A DNA stretch of 64,000 nt. Source: JAVBPR01 sp031549485 (GTDB lineage Bacteria; Bacillota; Clostridia; Oscillospirales; Feifaniaceae). Below the pieces are notes generated by a model. It did not search any database. It worked only from the letters and a program-made list of their open reading frames with translations, and was not told the DNA's origin. The position numbers and the translations under genes are program-made. The DNA is taken from assembly GCA_031549485.1 (NCBI GenBank), contig JAVBPR010000018.1, forward strand, positions 1-64,000, written 5' to 3'. Shown piece after piece: positions 23,910 through 31,565 of the stretch. Every line of letters begins with the position of its first letter. Position 1 is the first letter of the stretch.

Positions 23910-24422
23910 TTATTCGGGGATAATTTGGCCGTAGCCGCCGTCGTGGCGTTTATATACGACATTTATCTCGTCGCTTGCGACATCGCGGTAAACGAAGAAA
24001 TTATGGCCGACAAGCTCCATCTGAAGAATCGCCTCGTCAACATCCATAGGTTTTACCGCAAATTTCTTCTGGCGAATAACCTCATAGCTTGTTTCTGCAT
24101 GCGAATCGGAATAGCTTTCGTAAGCTCCTGCTTTCAGCCGTTTTTCAAGTTTTGTTTTGTTCTTGCGCATGCTTCTCTCTAAACTGTCGACGCAAAGTTC
24201 AAGTGCGGGGAGAAAATCATCGGCGCTGTGGGCTGCCCTAAAAATCATCTTTTTATACTCGAGAGTGACCTCCATATTATGGCGGTCTTTTTCGATGGAC
24301 ATTACAACTTTCGCATCGGCCTCGCCGTCAAAAAACTTATCGAATTTCGACAGTTTCTTTTCTATTTTGTCCTTCAAATCCTGGCTTGCTGTAAACTTTC
24401 TCGCGGTGATAACAAAATTCAT
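23910..24422 (-). CDS. hpf: long-form ribosome hibernation promoting factor
   Basis: 170 residues: N-terminal S30AE domain (MNFVITARKFTASQDLKDKIEKK..., to about 100) and C-terminal dimerisation domain (YEVIRQKKFAVKPMDVDEAILQMELVGHNFFVYRD). Binds the decoding site of idle 70S ribosomes and pairs them into 100S dimers. GAGAGGGG lies upstream of the ATG. Driven by its own near-perfect promoter. Confidence 0.97.
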   Translation of the reverse strand: MNFVITARKFTASQDLKDKIEKKLSKFDKFFDGEADAKVVMSIEKDRHNMEVTLEYKKMIFRAAHSADDFLPALELCVDSLERSMRKNKTKLEKRLKAGAYESYSDSHAETSYEVIRQKKFAVKPMDVDEAILQMELVGHNFFVYRDVASDEINVVYKRHDGGYGQIIPE

Positions 24423-24457
24423 AAATCTGCCCCTCTCGTAATGTTTTATCCACCTTT

Positions 24458-24486
24458 ATTATAAAACTTTTAACATGCCATGTCAA
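24458..24486 (-). promoter_or_regulatory. hpf: consensus SigA promoter of hpf
   Basis: TTGACA (24481-24486), 17 bp, TATAAT (24458-24463) on the minus strand, both hexamers perfect. The -35 box overlaps the stop codon of the fumarase gene. Confidence 0.9.
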
Positions 24487-25325
24487 AGAATTTTTGTCGC
24501 GTGGCGGCTCACATGGCATCCGATATTTACCGCAACCGGAAGCCCGGCGATATGCGTCGGCGCGTATTCGATATTTACCGCAAGGCAGGTAGTTTTGCCG
24601 CCGAAACCGGCTGGTCCTATCCCTAAATCATTTATTTTTTCAAGCATTTCCGCTTCTATTTCCTGATACAGCGGAGTATCGTTTCGCTTATCCAAATCGC
24701 GCAAAAGCGCGGTTTTTGCAAGCAGCGCGCAGGATTCGAAATTGCCGCCGATACCGACGCCTACGATTATCGGCGGGCAGGGATTGCTTCCCGCCGTTTC
24801 CACCGTTTTTACGACGAAATCGACAATTTCTTTTCTTCCCGCCGCGGGGGTAAACATTTTCATTGCGCTCATATTTTCGCTGCCGAAACCCTTTGGCGCG
24901 ACCGTTAGTTTTATCTTGTCCCCCGGCACTATTTTCGTATGTATTACCGCCGGCGTGTTGTCTCCTGTGTTTGTCCTCTGCAAAGGATCGGCGACAATCG
25001 ACGGGCGCAGGTACCCTTCTGTGTACCCTTTGGAAACGCCGCTGTTAATTGCGCTGCACAAATCGCCGCCTGTCACGCAAACCTCCTGCCCAAGCTCGAC
25101 AAAAACGACCGCCATTCCGGTATCCTGGCAAATCGGAATCTTGTCCTCATCCGCCGCGGCGAGATTTAAAATTATTTTCTCCATAACGTTTTTAGCGGTT
25201 TTCGTCTCTTCACGCTCCGCGGCGTCGATGATTTTTTCCTTTACATCGCACGGCAGATGCAAATTCGCCGCAACGCACAGAAAAGATATCGCATTTTCTA
25301 TCTCTTTGCAACTTATTTCACGCAT
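24483..25325 (-). CDS. class I fumarate hydratase, alpha subunit (or related tartrate-type dehydratase)
   Basis: 280 residues matching the N-terminal half of FumA/TtdA: KIPICQDTGMAVVFVELG, GSENMSAMKMFTPA, GSNPCPPIIVGVGIGGNFESC and GFGGKTTCLAVNIEYAPTH. Conserved Cys in ICQDTG, NPCPP and FESC would hold the oxygen-labile 4Fe-4S cluster. Two-subunit fumarases need a beta subunit, usually encoded next door; none is present here. Leftward neighbour is hpf with its own promoter. AAGGAAG precedes ATG 25325. Confidence 0.88.
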   Translation of the reverse strand: MREISCKEIENAISFLCVAANLHLPCDVKEKIIDAAEREETKTAKNVMEKIILNLAAADEDKIPICQDTGMAVVFVELGQEVCVTGGDLCSAINSGVSKGYTEGYLRPSIVADPLQRTNTGDNTPAVIHTKIVPGDKIKLTVAPKGFGSENMSAMKMFTPAAGRKEIVDFVVKTVETAGSNPCPPIIVGVGIGGNFESCALLAKTALLRDLDKRNDTPLYQEIEAEMLEKINDLGIGPAGFGGKTTCLAVNIEYAPTHIAGLPVAVNIGCHVSRHATKIL

Positions 25326-25374
25326 TTTCTACTTCCTTTTGAGATGTTTTGTCGTTTTTTGCTAACGATTATTA

Positions 25375-25403
25375 TTTACAAAAATTGGGCATCGGGTTAA
25401 ACT
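25375..25403 (+). promoter_or_regulatory. possible promoter of an intergenic rightward transcript
   Basis: TTTACA (25375-25380), 17 bp, TAAACT (25398-25403). One and two mismatches to consensus, oriented opposite to both neighbouring genes and followed about 40 bp later by a strong terminator in the same direction. Confidence 0.4.
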
Positions 25404-25409
25404 TTGATT

Positions 25410-25470
25410 GTAGTTACCTTTCACTTTCCCATTTCTCTTGGAGGCGCTTTGACAGCGCCTCTCTTTTTTT
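25410..25470 (+). ncRNA. candidate small RNA of about 60 nt
   Basis: The span between the promoter-like boxes at 25375-25403 and the rightward terminator at 25441-25470 encodes no protein, and no rightward gene lies upstream for 1.6 kb. A short pyrimidine-rich RNA (TTACCTTTCACTTTCCC) ending in a hairpin would result. Inferred only from promoter and terminator signals. Confidence 0.3.
25441..25470 (+). terminator. strong rightward terminator without an upstream protein gene
   Basis: GAGGCGCT/AGCGCCTC stem, TTGAC loop, then TC and a run of seven T on the plus strand. No T-run on the other strand, so it is specific for rightward transcription. Confidence 0.75.
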
Positions 25471-25476
25471 CATTTT

Positions 25477-25511
25477 AAAAGGGCACTTTTTATAAAAAAG
25501 TGCCCTTTTTA
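25477..25511 (-). terminator. terminator of the yabR operon
   Basis: AAAAGGGCACTTTT/AAAAGTGCCCTTTT stem directly after the yabR stop (25512). Confidence 0.88.
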
Positions 25512-25922
25512 TTATTTTCTTCGAATTCCTCTTTTTGAATCGGCTTGACGTTTTATTGCGGAAAGTTTTTCTTCGCTCTCTTTTTTGAAGCTGAGCATCA
25601 TTGCTTCGAAGCTGCCCGGTTCCGGCTTCGGCGCTTTGCCCGGCCGTTTTGGCCTTGCTTCAAAGTTAACCGGAGGAGCAGGCGGCGCTTCCGACGCTTT
25701 TTTCATCGAAAGGCTTATTCTGCTTTTATCATCAATTCCGATAACCTTAACGCTGACCTCCTGCCCTTCTGTGAGGTGGTCTCTGATTTCCTTGACATAT
25801 TCCGAAGAAACCTCGGAAATATGAACCATTCCCGACTGCCCCTCGGGAAGCGACACAAACGCGCCGAAATTAGTTATCGTTGTAACTTTGCCCGTATAGA
25901 TTTCACCGATTTGAACTTGCAT
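25512..25922 (-). CDS. yabR: S1 RNA-binding domain protein YabR
   Basis: 136 residues. An S1 domain fills residues 1-75 (GEIYTGKVTTITNFGAFVSL, GMVHISEVS, SRISLSMKK); the rest is a Pro/Lys/Arg-rich tail. Identified as YabR by position after divIC, as in Bacillus. Likely binds RNA or ribosomes; exact role unknown. Last gene of the spoVB-yabR operon. Confidence 0.9.
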   Translation of the reverse strand: MQVQIGEIYTGKVTTITNFGAFVSLPEGQSGMVHISEVSSEYVKEIRDHLTEGQEVSVKVIGIDDKSRISLSMKKASEAPPAPPVNFEARPKRPGKAPKPEPGSFEAMMLSFKKESEEKLSAIKRQADSKRGIRRK

Positions 25923-25942
25923 TAAAAAATTTTCCCCTTTGT

Positions 25943-26245
25943 TTACTGTCCGTCAATATTTATAAAAACCTTTTCGCCGGGAGAAACAAGATTCAGTTTC
26001 TCGCGCGAAAGCCTTATAACTTCCTCTTTTGTAATCCCGCGCTCTATGGCGGTTTTTAAGGTTTCGTTTTCCTGCTCTTTGCTTTCAATAGCAGCGGCAA
26101 GAACCTTCACCGTTTCGTTTCTGTCTTTTATATCAAAGGATAACTTTACAAGGTTTATTCCCGAATACAGGATAAACCCGCAAAGAAGTATTTTTAGGAT
26201 TATTCCACCCTTTTGCCTCTTTGGGACCTTTTTGTTTTTTTGCAT
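25943..26245 (-). CDS. divIC: septum-formation initiator DivIC/FtsB
   Basis: 100 residues: basic cytosolic N-terminus, one membrane segment (ILKILLCGFILYSGINLV), an extracytoplasmic leucine-zipper-like coiled coil, and the family motif EEVIRLSREKLNLVSPGEKVF. Works with FtsL and DivIB at the division septum. The start at 26245 overlaps the end of yabQ by 46 bp. Confidence 0.92.
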   Translation of the reverse strand: MQKNKKVPKRQKGGIILKILLCGFILYSGINLVKLSFDIKDRNETVKVLAAAIESKEQENETLKTAIERGITKEEVIRLSREKLNLVSPGEKVFINIDGQ

Positions 26246-26775
26246 TTTTCAGCCCTTTTTTCTTTTATATTAACATCAGAAGACATAACTATACTATTAT
26301 CCTTAATAATACTACTTTTTTTTGTGTTTTTAAAGTGTTTTTTGAAATTTTTATCAAAAAAGTTTGATCCTTTGGAAGCGGCTCTTACCCTTATTTCTAC
26401 AATATTTGCTGCTTTTTCGACCGGCGCGCGGACTTTTGCTATCAGCTTTTTTACCTTTCTTTTGATTTTTCTCAGAAGTTTTGTAATAAGCCTTGTAACG
26501 GTTTTCCCGAGCGTCGCGAGAAATATAAGCATGCCCGCAGCGACGCCGGCAAGCAGATAAACTCTTACGACGCCGCTGTTTACATTAAATATAAAATAAA
26601 AGGAAGAAACTGCCGCAACCGCCCAAAAGACTGCATCCAAAAAAGCGGAGGTAAGCGTCTTTCCGCCAAACGAAATTCGAAAAACCGAAAGAACGGTGTA
26701 AATCAGCCCAAGCACGCCGCCGAACAAAAAGGAAAATAGCAGCGAATAAAACTGCGCGATGTTCGACAGTTCCAT
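26200..26775 (-). CDS. yabQ: spore cortex protein YabQ
   Basis: 191 residues with about four membrane segments in the first 95 (YSLLFSFLFGGVLGLIYTVL; AFLDAVFWAVAAVSSFYFIF; YLLAGVAAGMLIFLATL), then a Lys-rich tail of unusual length. In Bacillus it is a SigE-dependent outer-forespore membrane protein needed for cortex formation. 1 bp after yabP, overlapping divIC. Confidence 0.9.
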   Translation of the reverse strand: MELSNIAQFYSLLFSFLFGGVLGLIYTVLSVFRISFGGKTLTSAFLDAVFWAVAAVSSFYFIFNVNSGVVRVYLLAGVAAGMLIFLATLGKTVTRLITKLLRKIKRKVKKLIAKVRAPVEKAANIVEIRVRAASKGSNFFDKNFKKHFKNTKKSSIIKDNSIVMSSDVNIKEKRAEKCKKTKRSQRGKRVE

Positions 26776-26776
26776 A

Positions 26777-27061
26777 TCATTTTACAAGGCGCGAGAAAAA
26801 CCCGCCGCTTTTCTTGCTTCCGGCGTTGCTGTACTTTACAGCGTCGATTTCCCCTTCGAGCTGGAGCTCGCCCGTGTCCACGTTTATGCGGTTGATGTGC
26901 AGATTCCCGCCCATAACGGTAAGCGCGCCGAATTCGGTGAAAAGGCTTATCTCGTTTTCGTCGAAGCTGTCGACGTCAATAACCCCCGAAACGCTCATCA
27001 CCTTGCGGCTTTCAAGAATAATATTGTGCGGTTTTTTTATTTTGATTTTTTCATCCGGCAT
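26777..27061 (-). CDS. yabP: spore cortex protein YabP
   Basis: 94 residues with HNIILESRKVMSVSGVIDVDSFDE and FTEFGALTVMGGNLHINRIN, the YabP/YqfC beta-strand pattern. Pairs with YabQ in cortex assembly. AGGAGGG lies before the ATG. Confidence 0.92.
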   Translation of the reverse strand: MPDEKIKIKKPHNIILESRKVMSVSGVIDVDSFDENEISLFTEFGALTVMGGNLHINRINVDTGELQLEGEIDAVKYSNAGSKKSGGFFSRLVK

Positions 27062-27124
27062 TTTATAACCCTCCTAAAAGTTTTATAAAATAATATGCCG
27101 GACAAACAGTTTTTATAACCTGTT

Positions 27125-27373
27125 TTAGTTTTCTTCTATTATTTTATACATCTCTTCCGCATCATTCTTGCCCGCCTGATTCGCAATTTTGCAAATTTGC
27201 GCCTTGACAAGGTTGCTGCCGAAACGTATCTCAATAATATCGCCGACCTTTATATCGGTGGAGGCTTTCGCCTCTTTCCCGTTTACGGTAATTCTTCCCG
27301 CGTTTGCCGCGCTTGCCGCCACCGTTCTCCTTTTTATCAGGCGCGAAACCTTTAGGAATTTGTCGATTCTCAT
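27125..27373 (-). CDS. rqcP: S4-domain ribosome quality-control factor RqcP
   Basis: 82 residues, essentially one S4 RNA-binding domain (MRIDKFLKVSRLIKRRTVA, GRITVNGKEAK, GDIIEIRFG). RqcP (YabO) helps RqcH add Ala tails to nascent chains on stalled 50S subunits. Start is ATG 27373 with AAGGAG; the frame is open upstream into the hup terminator, where translation is unlikely. Confidence 0.93.
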   Translation of the reverse strand: MRIDKFLKVSRLIKRRTVAASAANAGRITVNGKEAKASTDIKVGDIIEIRFGSNLVKAQICKIANQAGKNDAEEMYKIIEEN

Positions 27374-27394
27374 TTTTACTCCTTGTTTTAATAA

Positions 27395-27435
27395 AAATAA
27401 ACCGCAAGTTTGCACTTACGGTTTATTTTTATTAA
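27395..27435 (-). terminator. hairpin after hup
   Basis: AATAAACCG/CGGTTTATT stem with one mismatch, T-run on the minus strand; probably partial termination after hup, leaving rqcP to read-through or its own start. Confidence 0.6.
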
Positions 27436-27441
27436 GTAAAA

Positions 27442-27717
27442 TTATTTAGCAACTGCGTCTTTCAATGCTTTACCAGCTTTGAAAACCGGAAGTTTAGATG
27501 CCGGGATAGTGATTTCCTGTTTTGTCTGCGGATTTCTGCCCTTGCGAGCTGCTCTTTTTCTAACTTCGAAAGAGCCGAAACCTACGAGCTGGATTTTGTC
27601 GCCTTTTTTAAGGCTTTTTGTGATTTCTTCAAAGATAGAAGTTACCACTTTCTCAGAATCTTTCTTTTTGAGACCTGTTTTGTCCGCAACAGCGGCTACG
27701 AGTTGAGCTTTATTCAC
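27442..27717 (-). CDS. hup: HU-family DNA-binding protein
   Basis: 91 residues, MNKAQLVAAVADKTGLKKKD at the start, GFGSFEVRKRAARKGRNPQT in the beta-arm region and TIPASKLPVFKAGKALKDAV at the end. Nucleoid-associated dimer that bends DNA. It interrupts the Bacillus-like order between mazG and rqcP. Confidence 0.98.
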   Translation of the reverse strand: MNKAQLVAAVADKTGLKKKDSEKVVTSIFEEITKSLKKGDKIQLVGFGSFEVRKRAARKGRNPQTKQEITIPASKLPVFKAGKALKDAVAK

Positions 27718-27755
27718 TCAAAAACCCTCCCTGATTTTTTTTATAAATGAAGAGA

Positions 27756-28568
27756 TTATTTCTCTTTCACTTCAAAATTTTTCGCGCGTTCCCAAAGCTT
27801 GTCCAGTTCCGATAGCGGCAAATCCGCGAGCTTTGTTTCCGCATTTTCCTCCATCCAAAGGAGGCGGGATGAAAATTTGTCTGAAGCGACGGTAAGCGCT
27901 TCCTCGCTGTCAAGTCCAAGTTTGCGCCCGAGATTTACTGCTGAAAAAAGCAAATCGCCATATTCTTTGAAAATCTCGGCATTGTCTTTTTTGTCTATTG
28001 CGGCGAAAAGCTCTTTTCCCTCTTCTTCAAGCTTGTCCGCAGGATCTTTATAATCATCCCAATCAAAGCCGATTTTTGCTGCTCTTTGCTGAAGCTTGTC
28101 CGCGCGCATCAGCGCGGGAAGCTGCCGCGGAACAGCGGCGATAGATTCGGATAATTTTTTGATGTTCTTTTCCTGTTTTTTAATTTCGTCCCAATTTTGC
28201 AAAACCTTTTCGCTTGTTCCCGCAACGACATCCGAAAAAATATGCGGATGACGGCGAATTAACTTTTTGCAAATATTGTCGGCGACATTGTTTATATCAA
28301 AAGCTTTTTCGTCTTCCGCAATCTTCGCATGGAAAACAACCTGAAGGAGCAGGTCGCCGAGCTCTTCCTGTAAGCTTTCGTTATCATTGTTATCAATCGC
28401 CTCGCAAACTTCGTAAGTTTCTTCGATGATGTTTTTGCGAATCGAGGTATGCGTCTGTTCCTTATCCCAAGGGCAACCGTCCTCGCCGCGCAAAATTTTC
28501 ATGATTTCGACAAGATCATCGAAAGAATATTTACTTTTTCCGAGCAATTTCTCAATTTCTTTTTTCAT
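27756..28568 (-). CDS. mazG: nucleoside triphosphate pyrophosphohydrolase MazG
   Basis: 270 residues with two MazG domains. The first carries CPWDKEQTH and EETYEVCEAID with EELGDLLLQV; the second has EEEGKELFAAID and EYGDLLFSAV. Hydrolyses (d)NTPs to monophosphates, house-cleaning abnormal nucleotides. 1 bp downstream of spoVB. Confidence 0.95.
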   Translation of the reverse strand: MKKEIEKLLGKSKYSFDDLVEIMKILRGEDGCPWDKEQTHTSIRKNIIEETYEVCEAIDNNDNESLQEELGDLLLQVVFHAKIAEDEKAFDINNVADNICKKLIRRHPHIFSDVVAGTSEKVLQNWDEIKKQEKNIKKLSESIAAVPRQLPALMRADKLQQRAAKIGFDWDDYKDPADKLEEEGKELFAAIDKKDNAEIFKEYGDLLFSAVNLGRKLGLDSEEALTVASDKFSSRLLWMEENAETKLADLPLSELDKLWERAKNFEVKEK

Positions 28569-28569
28569 T

Positions 28570-30189
28570 TTATCCTATAAGTCTGTATTTATCAAGTATT
28601 TTTTCAATTTTTTCGCCTTTTGGAAGCAGTTTTACGTCTTCTCTTCTGATTATTTTGAAAGCGAGGACAAAAATCAGATACAAAATACCCGCAACCCCTA
28701 TAGCGGCGGCGGTTGAAATAAGGTTCGACGTGAAAGAATGCATCAGCCTATAAGTAAAATATGCCGCTGTGCATGCAACAGTCGATGCGATAATCGGTTT
28801 TATGAAAACCGAATAGATATTTATGCCTTTTCCTATCGTTTTTGCAAGCACGATAACATTTAGTACGGCGATAAGGCCGTAACATAAATTGGTGCCGACC
28901 GGCGCGCCGTAAATATTTATTCCCGGAATTCCGACAAGCGTGTAGTTACAGATGATTTTTGCAACCCCGCCTATGAGCATTGTGATAATCGGCACCCGTT
29001 CTTTTCCGATGGCCTGCAATAGCGCGTTTGTAATCGAAACGAGACAAACAAGGACGACCGCCGGGCCGAGCATTGTAAGAAGCGGCGCGGCAAGGCGCGC
29101 GTCGTTAATCTGCTTGCTGTAAATCAAGGTCAGAATAGGAGCCGACAAAACCGCAAGCCCCATCCCCGCGGGGACCGACATAATCGACGCCACGCGCAAG
29201 GTGGAGTTTACCATATTGTGCGCCTCGTCGCGCTTTTTAAGCGTGATAAGCTCCGCAATCGCGGGAACAACGGCTATTCCGAGCGGCACGATAACCGCCG
29301 TCGGCAGGTTGAACATCGTTCTCGCCCATCCGTAGTAACCGTACATCGTATCCGCCTGAAGCTGGGTAAATCCCGCGCTGATAAGTCTGCGGAAGAGCAT
29401 AGCGGTATCAACAAGGTTGGTAACGCTTAGCACCGAAGAACCGATCATTATCGGAACCGAAATTGCAATCAGCTTTCTGAAAAGCGAGCCCTTCGAAGAC
29501 GGCGGGGTTGACGCGTTATCGGTTTTATTTTTTATTATCTTTCGGGAAGATATCGCGAGATATACCGAGCCGAACATAGTTCCGAGTGTTACGCCGAAGA
29601 TTGCGCCTGCAGCCGCAAGCGGCACGGCAAGGTCGCTCCCCTTCATATGCACCGTTATTTGCCATGCGATAACGTAGCCGACAGCGAGTTTTACCACCGC
29701 GACGACAATTTGTGACACCGCCGTCGGTATCATATTTTTATGCCCCTGGTTGTAGCCGCGGTAGCAGCTCATCGCAACCTCGAACATAAGCGAGGGCGCG
29801 ATTGCCATAATCGCATATTTTGAATCGGGTGATTTTAATAAGTTTGCAAGAGTGCCCGCGCCGAAAAACATAAATACCGACGCGACAACGCCAAAGGACA
29901 AAAACGAGATGAACGCGACGTTTAAAATGCGCCGGCTGTTCTGATATTCTCCTTTTGCGTTGCAGGAGCTGACCATCCTTGAAATAGCCACCGGCAGCCC
30001 CGCCGTCGTGAGAATATACATCCAAGTATAAATATCGTAGGCAACGCCGAAATACGCCGAACCGGCAGAACCGATAAGATTCTGCAAGGGTATTTTGAAC
30101 ATTGCCCCGATTATTTTTACAAGTATTCCGCCAAACATCAGTATAGCGGCGCCGCCGTATACCGATTGTTTCCGTTCGTTAAGCCCCAA
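28570..30189 (-). CDS. spoVB: SpoVB/MurJ-like polysaccharide flippase
   Basis: About 539 residues, 14 hydrophobic segments, MOP-superfamily start GAAILMFGGILVKIIGAMFKIPLQ and the TAGLPVAISRMVS motif. Known relatives flip lipid-linked precursors, SpoVB for spore cortex. Position at the head of the yab cluster corresponds to yabM/spoVB. The open frame reaches a GTG at 30198, but GGAGAG abuts that codon; TTG 30189 is correctly spaced, so I use it. Confidence 0.92.
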   Translation of the reverse strand: MGLNERKQSVYGGAAILMFGGILVKIIGAMFKIPLQNLIGSAGSAYFGVAYDIYTWMYILTTAGLPVAISRMVSSCNAKGEYQNSRRILNVAFISFLSFGVVASVFMFFGAGTLANLLKSPDSKYAIMAIAPSLMFEVAMSCYRGYNQGHKNMIPTAVSQIVVAVVKLAVGYVIAWQITVHMKGSDLAVPLAAAGAIFGVTLGTMFGSVYLAISSRKIIKNKTDNASTPPSSKGSLFRKLIAISVPIMIGSSVLSVTNLVDTAMLFRRLISAGFTQLQADTMYGYYGWARTMFNLPTAVIVPLGIAVVPAIAELITLKKRDEAHNMVNSTLRVASIMSVPAGMGLAVLSAPILTLIYSKQINDARLAAPLLTMLGPAVVLVCLVSITNALLQAIGKERVPIITMLIGGVAKIICNYTLVGIPGINIYGAPVGTNLCYGLIAVLNVIVLAKTIGKGINIYSVFIKPIIASTVACTAAYFTYRLMHSFTSNLISTAAAIGVAGILYLIFVLAFKIIRREDVKLLPKGEKIEKILDKYRLIG

Positions 30190-30221
30190 AACAAACACTC
30201 TCCAATAATTATGTTAAACTT

Positions 30222-30557
30222 TTAGTCAATTTTATGTCCGCATTTAAAGCAATATACGCTGTCATCCGAAACTTTCGCTCCGCATTCCGCGCAACGCTTT
30301 GCAGCGCCCTGTTGCTGTTCTTTGAGTTCCGCGATTTTTTCTTTTATCGCCGTGATTTTTTCCATTATCTCCGCCGGAGCGTCAGCCCAGCTTTCCGCGG
30401 CGTCTTTGCCGAGCAAGGTGTAAAGCGAAGAAAGCTCGTTTTCCGCCGAAAAAATATTATAGCCGATTTTCACCTTTTCGGATGCGCCGATTACCGCTTT
30501 GCCCGCTTTTTTGCCGACATCTTCGATTTTTCCAAAAACTTCGTTGATAGTTGCCAT
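30222..30557 (-). CDS. small coiled-coil protein with C-terminal zinc ribbon
   Basis: 111 residues. The first 85 are helical and charged; the C-terminus has two CxxC knuckles (CAECG, CFKCG) forming a zinc ribbon. Similar proteins are widespread in Clostridia with no assigned function. GAAGGAGG precedes ATG 30557. It lies between the cdaA-udk operon and spoVB on the same strand. Confidence 0.8.
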   Translation of the reverse strand: MATINEVFGKIEDVGKKAGKAVIGASEKVKIGYNIFSAENELSSLYTLLGKDAAESWADAPAEIMEKITAIKEKIAELKEQQQGAAKRCAECGAKVSDDSVYCFKCGHKID

Positions 30558-30620
30558 AACATTACCTCCTTCAATTTAAGACCGCATTCAGTTTAGCATG
30601 TTTTTCGCCAATATTCTACT

Positions 30621-31565
30621 TTATTTTTTATCATACAAATCGGAACCGCCGACAAATTCGCGAAGAAGCGAAGTGCCCGGTACATATTGGACGGGCAACT
30701 GCCCGAAAAGTTTCAGCGCCGCCGAGAGCCGCTTTGCCTCTTTTTTATGTTTTTCATGTCGGAAAAGGGTTTTAAGCAGCGGCAGCGCAAGGCTTGCCGT
30801 AACAAGCGGTTCATATTCGAAAAACGAATTAAGATACGTATCGGCGCGGCGTGCAAAGGGCGAAATATATTTTGCTTCCCCATCAACAACACCGCTCCAC
30901 ATATCAAAGGTGAGCTCCGGCGGCGCGTTTCGGAATCTTGCATCACGAATAACGCGGCGGACAAGGCGCAAGTCCCTTTTGCAGAGCATAGTTTCCCCGT
31001 CTTTTACAAATTCTCCGCGAATGCTTATAAAAATCCTGAACAGGTCGTCGTCCGGTATTCCGGCGGTTATCGCGGGATTTAGAGCATGAATTCCTTCTAT
31101 AAATACTATGTCGTTTTCGCCGATTTTAAGCGGGAAATTATTTTTTTCGCTCAGCCCGGTGTAGAAATTAAATTTCGGCATATCGACCTTTTTGCCCGCC
31201 AGCAAACCTGTCATGCAGTCGGTAAAAAGCGGAATATCAATACAATTTGGCGACTCAAAATCATACTCGCCGTCTTCCAATTTCGGAAGGTCGCTTTTGC
31301 TGTAAAAAAAGTTGTCGAGGCTAATCGTATGCGCTGTCATGCCGATATCCCCGAGCATTCGGCAAAGTTTCAGCGAGCTTGTCGTTTTTCCCGCGCTTGA
31401 CGGGCCCGACAGCATAATCAGTTTCTTATTTTTTATTTTATTTGTTATATCGCAAAGCTGGTCGTTAAAGCGGTTTTCCGCCGCTTCCACCATGCTTTCG
31501 GGCGAGCTTTCCGCCTTTTCATTTATCTCTGAAATTTCCGCCTGCAAAATTATTCTGTCCGACAT
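30621..31565 (-). CDS. uridine-kinase-like nucleoside kinase
   Basis: 314 residues. P-loop GPSSAGKTT (54-62), SLDNFF with the catalytic Asp, FESPNCIDIP, and IVFIEGIHALNP, all as in the phosphoribulokinase/uridine kinase family. Long clostridial relatives carry a TGS and threonyl-tRNA-synthetase-like N-terminus; only about 45 residues precede the P-loop here. Overlaps hemZ by 16 bp; last gene of the cdaA operon. Confidence 0.85.
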   Translation of the reverse strand: MSDRIILQAEISEINEKAESSPESMVEAAENRFNDQLCDITNKIKNKKLIMLSGPSSAGKTTSSLKLCRMLGDIGMTAHTISLDNFFYSKSDLPKLEDGEYDFESPNCIDIPLFTDCMTGLLAGKKVDMPKFNFYTGLSEKNNFPLKIGENDIVFIEGIHALNPAITAGIPDDDLFRIFISIRGEFVKDGETMLCKRDLRLVRRVIRDARFRNAPPELTFDMWSGVVDGEAKYISPFARRADTYLNSFFEYEPLVTASLALPLLKTLFRHEKHKKEAKRLSAALKLFGQLPVQYVPGTSLLREFVGGSDLYDKK

